64,000 nt of DNA from Salinigranum marinum (GTDB lineage Archaea > Halobacteriota > Halobacteria > Halobacteriales > Haloferacaceae). The stretch is taken from the NCBI RefSeq assembly GCF_024228675.1, contig NZ_CP100461.1:1612001-1676000 (forward strand), in the 5' to 3' direction. The notes below the pieces were generated by a model that saw only the letters and a program-made list of their open reading frames with translations, was not told where the DNA came from and searched no databases. Position 1 is the first letter of the stretch, and the number at the start of each line of letters is the position of its first letter. Made by a program: the position numbers and the translations under genes. Shown one piece after another: positions 40,343-48,836 of this stretch.

Positions 40343-41110
40343 TCAGCGCTCGTCCAGGACGATCGGAATCCCGCGTTTCGCCACGTCCGTCGCGAACGCG
40401 GCGGAGTCGGCTTCGAGGAAGTCGAGCGTGTTGTAGTGGACCGGCAGGACGAGGTCTGGGTCCAGCGTCTCGGCGAGGTCCGCCGCGTCGTGGCGGTCCA
40501 TACAGACGGACCCCGAGATGTTGGCGAGGAAGAGCGAGACGGACAGCCGCGAGAAGTCGTCGTGGGCGTCCGAGTCGCCCGGCCAGAACACCGTCGTCCC
40601 GTCGAGCGACAGGAGATAGCCACAGCCCTCACCCCGCGGGTGGACCACGGAGTCGTCGGGGCGCGCGTACGGCCCCTCGGGCTCGTTGTAGGCCGCGACG
40701 GTCCAGACGTCGACCTCCCCGCCCGGCCCCGTGACGACCCGGTGGTCGTCGTCGTTCACACGGACGACCTCGTAGGGGAGCTCCTCGGGCGGGACCACGT
40801 CGCGGTCGATCTCGTCCGCGTCGACCGCCTCGTGGACGACGAGCGTCGCGTCCTCGCCCGCGACGCGCTCGACGCCGTCGGAGTCGTAGTGGTGGCCGTG
40901 AGTGACACAGACGAGGTCGGCGTCGCGGGCGTGGTAGTCGATCGGGGCGGGATGGGCCCCCTCGGCAGACGCCGAGGGGGCCGTCCACTCACCTGTGAGA
41001 ACGCCGTACCGCCCGGGGTCGAGGTAGGCGACGAACCCGTCCGGCGTCTCGATCCTGACCGTCGCGTAGCCGAACCACTCCACGGCGAGACCGTCGTGAC
41101 GAACGCTCAT
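40343..41110 (-). CDS. Metallo-beta-lactamase-fold hydrolase, UlaG-like
   Basis: A 255-residue MBL-fold protein. The metal motif appears as THGHHYDSDGVE, a variant HxHxxxD in which the usual HxHxDH is shifted; further ligands are likely in WPGDSDAHDDF and LPVHYNTLD. The N-terminal WFGYATVRIETPDGFVAYLDPG is typical of the UlaG/L-ascorbate-6-phosphate lactonase branch. The substrate is unknown; family members include lactonases and phosphodiesterases. It is divergent from gshA (98-bp gap). Confidence 0.82.
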   Translation of the reverse strand: MSVRHDGLAVEWFGYATVRIETPDGFVAYLDPGRYGVLTGEWTAPSASAEGAHPAPIDYHARDADLVCVTHGHHYDSDGVERVAGEDATLVVHEAVDADEIDRDVVPPEELPYEVVRVNDDDHRVVTGPGGEVDVWTVAAYNEPEGPYARPDDSVVHPRGEGCGYLLSLDGTTVFWPGDSDAHDDFSRLSVSLFLANISGSVCMDRHDAADLAETLDPDLVLPVHYNTLDFLEADSAAFATDVAKRGIPIVLDER

Positions 41111-41208
41111 ACGCGAGCGAAGACGGGCCGACGGCTTAATGGGTCGGGCTGTCCGCCACGGGTCCTGGATGCGGCGCGTTCAAGGGGTATGAGTGGGAAC
41201 GGAGGGGT

Positions 41209-42738
41209 ATGACTGCCGACCTCGCGGATCGCGTCAGGGACGTCCTCGACGTGGACGCCGAGGCGTTCGAGGCACAGGCCCGCGCCGACGCCGAGGTGGT
41301 GAAGGAGGGACTGCACGACGGCTCCTTCGACAACCAGCAGGCGATCGTCGGACTCGAGTACGAGTTCTACGCCGTCGCTGACGGCCGCTGGCGTGCCGAC
41401 GACGGCGCGTACGCGCTCAGTCGAGTTCCCCGTCGGCTCCTCGAACTCATCGGCTTCGAGAAGGAACTCGGCCTCCACAACGCCGAGATGACGACGTCGC
41501 CACAGCCCTTTTCGGCGTACGGGCTGCGAGCACAGGAGTCGGAGGTGAAAGCCCGCCTCGCCGCCGCGCTCGACTGCGCCCGCTCGGAGGGGATGCGGCT
41601 CGTGAGCGACGCGCTGTGGACGATCCCGCCGGCCGGTGAGACCGCACGCGGCTACCTCGCGGACGCCATCGAGGTCGACGGCGTGCGGCTGGCGACGAAC
41701 ATGAGCGACGCGGTCCGCTACCACGCGATGGCCAACGGGCCGAACGCGCCCGACGCGATGGAGATCGACGCCCCGCACGTCTCCTTCGACGCGCCGACCG
41801 TGATGCCCGAGAGTCTCATCACCTCGATCCAGCCGCATTTCCAGGTCGCCCACGCCGCGGACCTCCCGCAGTACTTCTCGTACGCGCTCCGGGTGGCCGG
41901 GCCGCTGCTCGCGCTCGGGGCCAACTCGCCCTTCTTCCCGCCGGACCTCTACGAGCCCGGGGCGACGGCCGAGGAGATCCTGGCCGACGGCTGGGACGAG
42001 AGCCGGATCACCGTGTTCGAGTCCGTGCTCAACGCCGAGAACTCCGAAAAAGTCCGGTTCCCCTGCGACATCGAGACCGTCGAGGAGGCGGTCGACCGCG
42101 TGGCGCAGGACCCCAGCGTCGTCCCGATGGCCGTCTCCCGCGGCGACCGCTACGACGACCGCTTCGCGACCCTCCGACGGAAGCACGGCACTTTCTGGCG
42201 GTGGGTCCGGCCGGTGTTCGACGGGGCCACCCGGTCGGACGCGAACGCCCGGATCGAGTTCCGGCCAATCGCCGCCCAGCCGACCGTCAGGGACTCCATC
42301 GCCTTTCAGGCCACCTTCGCCGGGCTGATGGAGAGCCTGCCGCGGCGGGCCCACCCGGTCGAGGGGCTGTCGTGGGGGACCGCGAAGGAGAACTTCTACG
42401 CCGCCGCGCGCGACGGGCTCGACGCCGACCTGACGTGGGTGACGAACGCTGGCGAGGCCACGACGAACACCGGCGAACTGTACGACGACCTCCTCGACCA
42501 CGCGGCCGACGGCCTCGAATCCGCGGGCTTCACCGCCGAGGAGGCCGCCTACTACGTCGAACCGCTCCGGCGGCGAGTGGAGACCGCGACGACGCCCGCC
42601 GCGTGGAAGCGCAGCGAGGTACGGACGAGACTCGACGACGGCGACTCCTTCGAGACGGCGGTGTCCGGGATGCAGCGGACGTACGTCGAGCGGCAGAAGG
42701 AGACGCTGTTGGAGGGCTGTTTCACCGGCTGGATCTGA
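41209..42738 (+). CDS. gshA: Glutamate--cysteine ligase
   Basis: A 509-residue ligase that joins glutamate and cysteine to gamma-glutamylcysteine, the main low-molecular-weight thiol of haloarchaea, which lack glutathione. Recognisable segments include IVGLEYEFYAVADGRW (glutamate/ATP-binding Glu pair), LGLHNAEMTTSPQPFS and ANARIEFRPIAAQPTVRDSIAFQA. The family is a distinct archaeal and bacterial branch of carboxylate-amine ligases. Monocistronic; there is no glutathione synthetase next to it, as expected. Confidence 0.85.
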   Translation: MTADLADRVRDVLDVDAEAFEAQARADAEVVKEGLHDGSFDNQQAIVGLEYEFYAVADGRWRADDGAYALSRVPRRLLELIGFEKELGLHNAEMTTSPQPFSAYGLRAQESEVKARLAAALDCARSEGMRLVSDALWTIPPAGETARGYLADAIEVDGVRLATNMSDAVRYHAMANGPNAPDAMEIDAPHVSFDAPTVMPESLITSIQPHFQVAHAADLPQYFSYALRVAGPLLALGANSPFFPPDLYEPGATAEEILADGWDESRITVFESVLNAENSEKVRFPCDIETVEEAVDRVAQDPSVVPMAVSRGDRYDDRFATLRRKHGTFWRWVRPVFDGATRSDANARIEFRPIAAQPTVRDSIAFQATFAGLMESLPRRAHPVEGLSWGTAKENFYAAARDGLDADLTWVTNAGEATTNTGELYDDLLDHAADGLESAGFTAEEAAYYVEPLRRRVETATTPAAWKRSEVRTRLDDGDSFETAVSGMQRTYVERQKETLLEGCFTGWI

Positions 42739-42893
42739 ACGCCCGGTCGGGGGCGGTCCCAGCCGGACGCCGCTCGCACGGTCGGTCCGGCGTCGGCCCG
42801 CTCTCGATCCGCCGCGGTGCTCGGTACGAGAACGAGACTCGAGCGACAACGCGGAGAACGGGTGAGACGGACCCGACGGGACGGTACCGCGGC

Positions 42894-43634
42894 TTACAGA
42901 ACCTCGGCGAAGTCCTTGTGTCGGGTGATCTCGACGCCTTCGTCGGTGACGACAGCGACGTTGATTCCGTTGCCGGAGGCGAGGTCGCGCTCGACGGCGC
43001 TCTCAATCGCACGGGCGGCGACGGTCTTGGCCTCCTCGACCGACAGTTCCTCGTCGTACTCCTGTTCGAGCACACCCAGCGCGTACTGGCTGCCCGAGCC
43101 GGTGACCGTGTACTCCTCCTCGGTGGTGCCGCCGAGGGGGTCGATGCTGTAGATGTGTGGGCCGTCGTCGTCGACGCCACCGAGGATGGGCTGGACGATG
43201 AGGAACGCGCCCGACCGGAGGAAGTTCGCGGTCAACGTCGACAACGCCTGCATCGACATGTCCTCGCCGCGGCGGGACTCGTAGAGGCTCACCTCGGCCT
43301 TCAGCGACCGGATGAGCGACTGCGCCGCCGACACCGAGCCGGCGATGGTGAGTGCGCCCGTCGGGTGGATCTCCTCGACCTTCTGGACGTCCTTCGAGGC
43401 GACCATGTAGCCCGCGCTCGCGCGCATGTCCGTCGCGAGCACGACGCCGTCGTCGGTCTTGAGACCGACCGTCGTCGTCCCGGTCTTCATCTCGTTCGTG
43501 TCGCCCTCGCCCGCCGACTGGCGGCGCTGGTCCGCGTCGGGGAACTCGCCGAGTTCCGGGCCGAACACGGGACGGTTTCCGCGAAGTCGCGAGTCGTGCC
43601 CGTCGGAGAATCCGTCGTGAGTGGGGGTACGCAT
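42894..43634 (-). CDS. psmB: 20S proteasome beta subunit
   Basis: A 246-residue precursor of the catalytic subunit of the archaeal proteasome. The propeptide covers residues 1-52 and self-cleavage would expose Thr53 (KTG then TTTVG) as the nucleophile; Lys, Asp and Ser partners are in LATDMRASAGYM and GSGSQYALG. The start MRTPTHDGFS matches the N-terminus expected for haloarchaeal PsmB, and a TATA box lies 27 nt upstream. Alpha subunits and the PAN ATPase are not here; a PAC2-type protein is encoded at 57096. Confidence 0.96.
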   Translation of the reverse strand: MRTPTHDGFSDGHDSRLRGNRPVFGPELGEFPDADQRRQSAGEGDTNEMKTGTTTVGLKTDDGVVLATDMRASAGYMVASKDVQKVEEIHPTGALTIAGSVSAAQSLIRSLKAEVSLYESRRGEDMSMQALSTLTANFLRSGAFLIVQPILGGVDDDGPHIYSIDPLGGTTEEEYTVTGSGSQYALGVLEQEYDEELSVEEAKTVAARAIESAVERDLASGNGINVAVVTDEGVEITRHKDFAEVL

Positions 43635-43655
43635 CGTGGGTTCTTGCAGTCCGGT

Positions 43656-43667
43656 GCTGATAAATGC
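43656..43667 (-). promoter_or_regulatory. TATA box of psmB
   Basis: Minus-strand GCATTTATCAGC centred about 27 nt before the psmB ATG, so the mRNA is leaderless and the much longer open frame reaching 44123 is not used. Confidence 0.65.
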
Positions 43668-43813
43668 AACCCTTCCCCCCGCCGTTGCCGCCTCGATCGC
43701 TCGCCGCGTCGAAAAACCGGCGATGGGGCGACAGCGGCCGCTCCGAGTGGATGGGTCGACGACGGACCGCGGCACTCGGGACGGGAGTCGCGTCGAGAAG
43801 GTCCGGGTACCGA

Positions 43814-43999
43814 TTACCGTGCGTCGGCGTCGCCAGCGGCGTCGGTGTAGGCGGTGTCGAGCGTTCGGACGAGGCGGCCGACCGGGAGGGTCACGCCCAC
43901 CTGGCGGGCGAGCAGTGCGAGGGGCATCATCAGGATGCCAAGGAAGACGGCGAACTGGTAGGCGACCAGCAGGCCGACACGGTACGTGGTTTCGATCAT
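43814..43999 (-). CDS. Small membrane protein, unknown function
   Basis: A 61-residue protein with one strong hydrophobic helix (VGLLVAYQFAVFLGILMMPLALLA) and a polar C-terminal tail. An in-frame ATG at 44032 exists, but it is embedded in the sequence GCTTATGTAC that has the spacing of a TATA box for the ATG at 43999, so I choose the shorter form, giving a leaderless mRNA. No family is recognised. It lies upstream of psmB with its own promoter. Confidence 0.65.
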   Translation of the reverse strand: MIETTYRVGLLVAYQFAVFLGILMMPLALLARQVGVTLPVGRLVRTLDTAYTDAAGDADAR

Positions 44000-44318
44000 C
44001 TTCGTACCAGCGACGCAGGCGTTCCAGTACATAAGCTTTCTCCTTCGGAGGATCGAGTGACACCGCCGCTGTCGTGCGGTTTTCTGTCTCGTCGGGGGAC
44101 CGTCCCGTCGGGTAGATTATCACGTGTGAGTCGAGTAGCGGTGAAGTGCCTCACGGCGAATTTACTCATAAGTTACGAGCGTAATCGGGAGGACGTGCGC
44201 CTCTCTCACGCCACGACGAACGCCGGGGAGAACCGCCGAGCGGGAGCCGTGACTGTCAACGACTGCCACTCGACGCGCGAACCGCAAGAGACGAAAGCCC
44301 GACTCCCGTGAAGGTGGT

Positions 44319-44678
44319 ATGAGCAACTATCTCGTCGCCCTCGAAGCCGCGTGGCTCGTGCGCGACGTCGACGGCGTCGACGACGCCATCGGGGTCGCCG
44401 TCAGCGAGGCCGGCAAGCGGCTGAACGAACAGAACAAGGAGTTCGTCGACGTGAACGTCGGCCTCACCGGCTGTCCCTTCTGCGGGGAGGGGTTCGACTC
44501 GGCGTTCATCGCCGCGAACACGGCGCTCGTCGGCCTCGACCTCGAGATCGAGGTGTTCAACGCCGACAGCGAGAAACACGCCGCCCGCATCGCCAAGAGC
44601 GAGGTCGGCGGGGCCCTCCGTGACGTCCCGCTGTCGGTCATCGAGATCGTCGAGACCGAGGCCGAAGACGAGTCGTAA
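44319..44678 (+). CDS. DUF555 (UPF0212) family protein
   Basis: A 119-residue protein of the archaea-specific DUF555 family: NYLVALEAAWLVRDVDGVDDAIGVAVSEAGKRLN, VGLTGCPFCGEGFDSAFIAANTALVGL and RIAKSEVGGALRDVPLSVIEI. The CPFC pair may bind a metal or be redox-active. Function is unknown, and its wide conservation among archaea argues for a core role. It is followed after 38 bp by an XRE-CBS regulator that seems to have its own promoter. Confidence 0.88.
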   Translation: MSNYLVALEAAWLVRDVDGVDDAIGVAVSEAGKRLNEQNKEFVDVNVGLTGCPFCGEGFDSAFIAANTALVGLDLEIEVFNADSEKHAARIAKSEVGGALRDVPLSVIEIVETEAEDES

Positions 44679-44696
44679 CCAAACCTTTTAGTCATT

Positions 44697-44716
44697 ACCT
44701 TGGGTTATACCGAGGT
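44697..44716. promoter_or_regulatory. Imperfect inverted repeat abutting the start of the XRE-CBS regulator
   Basis: ACCTTGG and CCGAGGT (six of seven bases complementary) flank GTTATA and end exactly at the ATG (44717). The site would overlap the transcription start if the TATA-like CTTTTAG at 44684-44690 is used. Placement suggests autoregulation by the HTH protein. Confidence 0.5.
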
Positions 44717-45259
44717 ATGGAACTCCCGACACCGCAGGAACTGAAAGACCGCCGGGAGTCACTCGATCTGACGCAGAGCACACTCGCGGAGATGGCCGAC
44801 GTCTCCCAGCCGCTCATCGCCCGGATCGAGGGAGACGACGTCGACCCCCGCCTCTCAACGCTCCGGCGCATCGTCAACGCGCTCAACGAGGCCGAGGGGG
44901 AGGTGGTCCGGGCGATGGACGTGATGAACGGACACGTCGTCTCGGTCTCTCCCGATGACTCCGTCCGCGAGGCGCGTGACCGGATGCTGAAGGAGGGGTT
45001 CTCACAGTTACCCGTCATTCGCGACGGCCAGCCGCGGGGGTTTATTTCGAACAGCGACATCCGGCACGTCCACGAGGACAACGTGGCCGACCTGCCGGTC
45101 GCCGAGGTGATGCGGGAGTCGTTCACCACTGTGGAGCCGGACGCCACCCTCGAAGAGGTCGACAGCTACCTCGACCGCCACGACGCCGTCCTCGTGATGA
45201 AGGACGGGACGACGGTCGGGATCATCACCGACGCCGACATCGCGGCACAGATGCCCTGA
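44717..45259 (+). CDS. XRE-type HTH and double-CBS transcriptional regulator
   Basis: A 180-residue protein with an XRE helix-turn-helix at 5-60 (LKDRRESLDLTQSTLAEMADVSQPLIARIEGDDVDPRLSTLRRI) and a pair of CBS domains at 66-180 (VMNGHVVSVSPDDSVREARDRM; VMRESFTTVEPDATLEEVDSYL). CBS pairs typically bind adenosine nucleotides, so it probably couples DNA binding to energy or cofactor state. It matches the archaeal COG3620 architecture. A candidate operator lies against its start codon. Regulated genes are unknown. Confidence 0.9.
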   Translation: MELPTPQELKDRRESLDLTQSTLAEMADVSQPLIARIEGDDVDPRLSTLRRIVNALNEAEGEVVRAMDVMNGHVVSVSPDDSVREARDRMLKEGFSQLPVIRDGQPRGFISNSDIRHVHEDNVADLPVAEVMRESFTTVEPDATLEEVDSYLDRHDAVLVMKDGTTVGIITDADIAAQMP

Positions 45260-45312
45260 TCGGGGGTCGACGTCGCGACCGAGCCACGAGCCCGCTGTCC
45301 GCGCGCCCCGTT

Positions 45313-46674
45313 CTACTCGACCGCCGTCCCAATCCGCATCCGCACCTCTTCCTTGGGTTGCGTCGTCATCGCTGGCGCGAGTTCGAGATCCCCGTCGCCG
45401 ACCCAGTCGAGCCGGTATCGCCGAGCGATGGATGCGACGGCGAGGGTCGCCTCGGTCAGCGCGAACTGCTGGCCGATACAGCGCCGCGGGCCACCGCCGA
45501 ACGGGAAGTACGCGAACGCAGGTCGGTCGTCGCCGTCGGCCCATCGCTCGGGCCTGAACGCGAGCGGGTCGTCGAAGAAGCGCGGGTCGCGCTGGATCAG
45601 GAAGCTCGGAAGGTGGACCTCCGCACCGGCCGGCAGCCGGTAGCCACCGACCACGACCTCCCGATCCGTCCGCCGTGGGAGGGTGTGTACGGGCGGGTAC
45701 AGGCGCATCGATTCCCGGACGACACGGGCGGTCGTCGAAAGGGAGTCGAGGTGACTGGCCGCGGGCCGGTCGTCGCCCACGACCGCGCCGACTTCCTCAC
45801 GGACGCGCGAGGCGACGTCGGGGTGGCGTGCGAGGAGGTACCACGTGTACGTGAGCGTCAGTGCAGTCGTCTCGTGACCCGCGAACACCATCGTGACGAG
45901 TTGGTCCTCGATCGCCTTCTCGCTGCTGGGGTAGCCGTCGGTCGACCGGGCCGTCGCCAGCATCGACAGCAGATCGTTCCCAGCGCCGGGTTCGCCGCCG
46001 CTCCGTTCTCGGAGCAGACGCTGGACCTCCGCGCGGAGCGTCGCTTTCGACGCTTCGAACCGGCGTCTGCTCGGCGTCGGCACCCACTCGGGGAGTACCC
46101 ACGACGTCGGGACGAACCGCGCGTTGAGGCCGGCGGCGGCCGCCCGGAGCCGGGCAGCGTCGCTTCCCTCGTCGGGCGCTACCGGGAGTTCGCGCCCGAA
46201 CAGCGTGGCGAACAGCACGTCGAGCGCGAGCGCCTGCATCTCCGTCTCGATGGCGCGTGTCTCGCCCGGCTTCCAGCGGTCGATTCGCCGTTCGATCTGC
46301 TCGACCATTGTGTCGGCGTAGCCGCGGATGGCGTCGCCGTAGAACAGTGGCTGCAGGAACTCGCGCTGTTGGGCCCACTCGTCAGCCTCGACGGCGACGA
46401 GTCCCTCGCCGAACGCTTCGGCGAAGTCCGCCGTCTTGGCGAACGCCTCGCGGTCGTCGACGAGCGCCCGTTCGACGTGGTCCGGATGTGCCAGCACGTA
46501 CGGACCGTCGGTCCCGAGCGCGTCGAGGTCGACGACGTCCCCGTGCGCGTCGACGGCTCGCTCGGCGAAGCCGAACGGGTCACGAGCGTACGCAATCGTG
46601 TTGCCGAGGAGCGGAAGCCCCGCCGGCGACGGCGGTCTCTCGGTCACGTCCCTCCGTCTCGGAGCGCCCCTCAA
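45313..46674 (-). CDS. Cytochrome P450
   Basis: A 453-residue P450. The heme-ligand loop FPFGGGPRRCIGQQFALTE contains Cys399, the I-helix oxygen-activation motif is FAGHETTALTLTYTWYL, the K-helix ExxR is in RVVRESMRLYPP, and the PERF region is FRPERWADGD. It is soluble, with no N-terminal anchor. The substrate is unknown, and no ferredoxin or reductase gene lies nearby. A GTG at 46647 is an alternative start. It is close to CYP102/CYP4-like fatty-acid or carotenoid hydroxylases by overall look only. Confidence 0.93.
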   Translation of the reverse strand: MRGAPRRRDVTERPPSPAGLPLLGNTIAYARDPFGFAERAVDAHGDVVDLDALGTDGPYVLAHPDHVERALVDDREAFAKTADFAEAFGEGLVAVEADEWAQQREFLQPLFYGDAIRGYADTMVEQIERRIDRWKPGETRAIETEMQALALDVLFATLFGRELPVAPDEGSDAARLRAAAAGLNARFVPTSWVLPEWVPTPSRRRFEASKATLRAEVQRLLRERSGGEPGAGNDLLSMLATARSTDGYPSSEKAIEDQLVTMVFAGHETTALTLTYTWYLLARHPDVASRVREEVGAVVGDDRPAASHLDSLSTTARVVRESMRLYPPVHTLPRRTDREVVVGGYRLPAGAEVHLPSFLIQRDPRFFDDPLAFRPERWADGDDRPAFAYFPFGGGPRRCIGQQFALTEATLAVASIARRYRLDWVGDGDLELAPAMTTQPKEEVRMRIGTAVE

Positions 46675-46694
46675 GAAAGTGTCCGTCCGTCGGT

Positions 46695-47753
46695 TCAGAG
46701 GTCGAGCCCACGGATCGAAACCCCCGCGTCGCCGTCGTCACAGGCCTCGACGTGGCCGACGATCCGTCCCTCCGTCGCGTCGGCCAGCGCCGCGGCGTCT
46801 TCGGGCGGGAGCGTGCAGACGAACCCCGTCCCCATGTTGAACGTGCGGTGCATCTCCTCGTCGGAGACGTTCCCCTCCGCCTGGACGAACGCGAACACCG
46901 AGTGGGCGTCGAACGGGTCGTCGATGGCGTAGCGGAACGGGCCCATCCTCGTCAGATTGGTCCATCCGCCGCCGGTGACGTGCGCCGCGGCGTGGACGCC
47001 GTGGGCCCGCATCGGATCCAGTAGATGAGAGTAGATTCGCGTCGGTTCGAGCAGCGCCGCGCCGACGCTGTCGTAGTCGGGTTCGTCTTCGTAGTCGTTC
47101 GCGTTCGAGAAGGGGTACGGATCGGTGTACGCGTGCCGGCGCGTGACGGCCGACCGGGCCAGCGTGAGGCCGTTCGAGTGGATGCCCGACGATCGGAAGC
47201 CGACGACGGCGTCGCCCGCCTGCGCCTCGCCGGGGAAGAGCGCGTCCTTGCCGGCCAGCCCCGCACAGGTCCCCGCGAGGTCGAGCCCCCGGACGACTTC
47301 GGGCATCACCGCGGTCTCCCCGCCGACGAGTTCGATGTCGGCCGCCTCGGCCCCGGCGCTGAGCCCCTCGCCGACCTGCGCCGAGAACGTCTCGTTCGGC
47401 TCGTCGACGGCGAGATAGTCGACGAACGCCACCGGCCGAACCCCGGCGGCGACCATGTCGTTGACGTTCATCGCGACGCAGTCGATCCCCACGGTCGAGT
47501 AGTCGCCGAGCGCCTCGGCGACGAGGAGCTTCGTGCCGACGCCGTCGGTCGCGAGCGCGAGGTAGCGGTCGCCGATGTCGAGTAACCCGGCGTAGTCGCC
47601 CGACCCGGCGTCGCCCGCCGCGGCGACGAGCGCCGCCGTCGCCGCCTCGCTCGCGTCGATGTCGACGCCCGTCTCGGCGTACGTCAGTTCCTCCGCGTCG
47701 TCCGCGTCCGGGTCCGCGCCGCCGTCGGTCCGGAGCGTAGAGCCAGTAGTCAT
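46695..47753 (-). CDS. purM: Phosphoribosylformylglycinamidine cyclo-ligase (AIR synthetase)
   Basis: A 352-residue PurM that forms aminoimidazole ribotide in purine synthesis, step five. Motifs include LALATDGVGTKLLVAEALGDYSTVGIDCVAMNVND, the Gly-rich VGGETAVMPEVV, and HVTGGGWTNL. The start ATG at 47753 is chosen over the upstream frame because it directly precedes the conserved LTYAETGVDID start. It stands alone, convergent in orientation to nothing, and is followed by P450 on the same strand 20 bp downstream. Confidence 0.95.
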   Translation of the reverse strand: MTTGSTLRTDGGADPDADDAEELTYAETGVDIDASEAATAALVAAAGDAGSGDYAGLLDIGDRYLALATDGVGTKLLVAEALGDYSTVGIDCVAMNVNDMVAAGVRPVAFVDYLAVDEPNETFSAQVGEGLSAGAEAADIELVGGETAVMPEVVRGLDLAGTCAGLAGKDALFPGEAQAGDAVVGFRSSGIHSNGLTLARSAVTRRHAYTDPYPFSNANDYEDEPDYDSVGAALLEPTRIYSHLLDPMRAHGVHAAAHVTGGGWTNLTRMGPFRYAIDDPFDAHSVFAFVQAEGNVSDEEMHRTFNMGTGFVCTLPPEDAAALADATEGRIVGHVEACDDGDAGVSIRGLDL

Positions 47754-47850
47754 GTCCGAACGCCCGCACGGCCCGGGCAAGAACCCCTCGGTTGCCGCCG
47801 CGCGAGCGTCAGGTTCTCTGCCGACCTCGGTTCGGTCGAAACGGCCTGAG

Positions 47851-47945
47851 AAACGTTCGTAAAACTTCTCGAAGCGAGAGAAACAGTCGTGAAACGTCGT
47901 CACGACGACCAGAACGGTCTCACACGGTCGTAAACAGTTCGTAAC
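47851..47945. repeat. Cluster of four degenerate (A)AC-GTTCGTAA-like motifs
   Basis: AAACGTTCGTAAAAC at 47851-47865, AAACAGTCGTGAAAC at 47881-47895, ACGGTCGTAAAC at 47924-47935 and AAACAGTTCGTAAC at 47932-47945. The repeated core is about GTYCGTRAA. All four lie in the intergenic region between purM and the small membrane gene, upstream of the latter's TATA box (TCTATTTATA near 47976). Confidence 0.5.
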
Positions 47946-48011
47946 TGGGGCGAAGACGAGACAACGCTCTTCTATTTATATGCGGGTCCCGGTCCATACG
48001 TTCAGGTGCCC

Positions 48012-48254
48012 ATGTCCGGTGCACACTCTCAGTCCCCGCGTCTCGGCCGCGTCGGCACGAACACCCTCGCGACGCTCGCCGAACGGACGGCCGCGACAGT
48101 CCGGGCCGTCGCCTTCTGGCTCGCGGTCGTCCTCCCCGTGGCGTACCTCCCCCTCGTCGCCGACGGCGTCGCCGGGAGCGAACTGGTCCCCTTCGTCACC
48201 CTCCTCGCGGCGAACGTCGTCGCCCTGACGGTCGGTCACGACCACCGCCGGTAG
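48012..48254 (+). CDS. Small two-helix membrane protein, unknown function
   Basis: An 80-residue protein with two hydrophobic helices (AVAFWLAVVLPVAYLPLVA and VPFVTLLAANVVALTVG) and a basic N-terminus. The ATG at 48012 is 35 nt after a TATA-like TCTATTTATA, giving a leader of about 9 nt. No family is recognised. Confidence 0.6.
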   Translation: MSGAHSQSPRLGRVGTNTLATLAERTAATVRAVAFWLAVVLPVAYLPLVADGVAGSELVPFVTLLAANVVALTVGHDHRR

Positions 48255-48836
48255 CTCCCACTCGTCCACGACCCACGCACACGCAACCCGGTCCTCCGTT
48301 TCGGCCCTCCACCCGCGCACGCCCTCCGCGCCATCATGGGTTCTCCTCGTGCTGTGAGGTTTCGAACCACTCTCGGCTCACCTGACGAGCGTCCCTGCAG
48401 CACCGAGCGACCGTGGGGGTGTATCGACGGTTCGGCAGCCAGGGCGGTGACGCCACCACCTCCTCAGCCGACTTACTCCTTCGCTTCGTCTGCGGCGCGG
48501 CCACGGGGGCCGCGCCAGCACGCGCCGCCGCAGTGCGGTCGAAACGAGACGAGCGGCGCGCGAGGAACGAGCGTCAGCGAGTGACCGCGCGAGGGGCCGC
48601 GAGCGCCTCCGTGCGCGAGCACCCGGCTGGGGAGGCGTGAGGCATTATGTCGCCCCAGCGGCCGCGCATCCCGTCGACTGTCATGCCCGGAGAACGCACC
48701 GTCTCGTCCCCAGAAAACCCGCCGTTTCCTCCCCGGAAAACCCGCCGTCTCCCTCCCCGAAGCACACGCCGAAACGACACGGACGGGCGAGCGGGATCGA
48801 TCGCGTCATGGAAATCGAAACGGAACCCGGTCCGAA
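48255..48836. other. Gene-free region of 582 bp
   Basis: No convincing reading frame on either strand: the open frames here are short, Arg/Pro/Ala-rich and unlike haloarchaeal proteins. It holds a G+C-rich stretch with several CGAGCG-type runs (48540-48600) and a 23-bp tandem repeat (48707-48752). No tRNA fold or insertion-sequence ends are seen. A noncoding RNA or decayed gene cannot be excluded. Confidence 0.6.
48707..48752. repeat. Two tandem copies of a 23-bp unit
   Basis: Unit TCCCC(A/G)GAAAACCCGCCGT(T/C)TCC repeated head-to-tail with two mismatches, about 85 bp downstream of the M50 protease stop. Possible binding site or transcript end structure. Confidence 0.7.

Noticed and set aside
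48336-48640. Short open frames in the gene-free region
   Set aside because: Arg/Pro/Ala-rich, unlike the acidic proteins of this organism, with no start signal.
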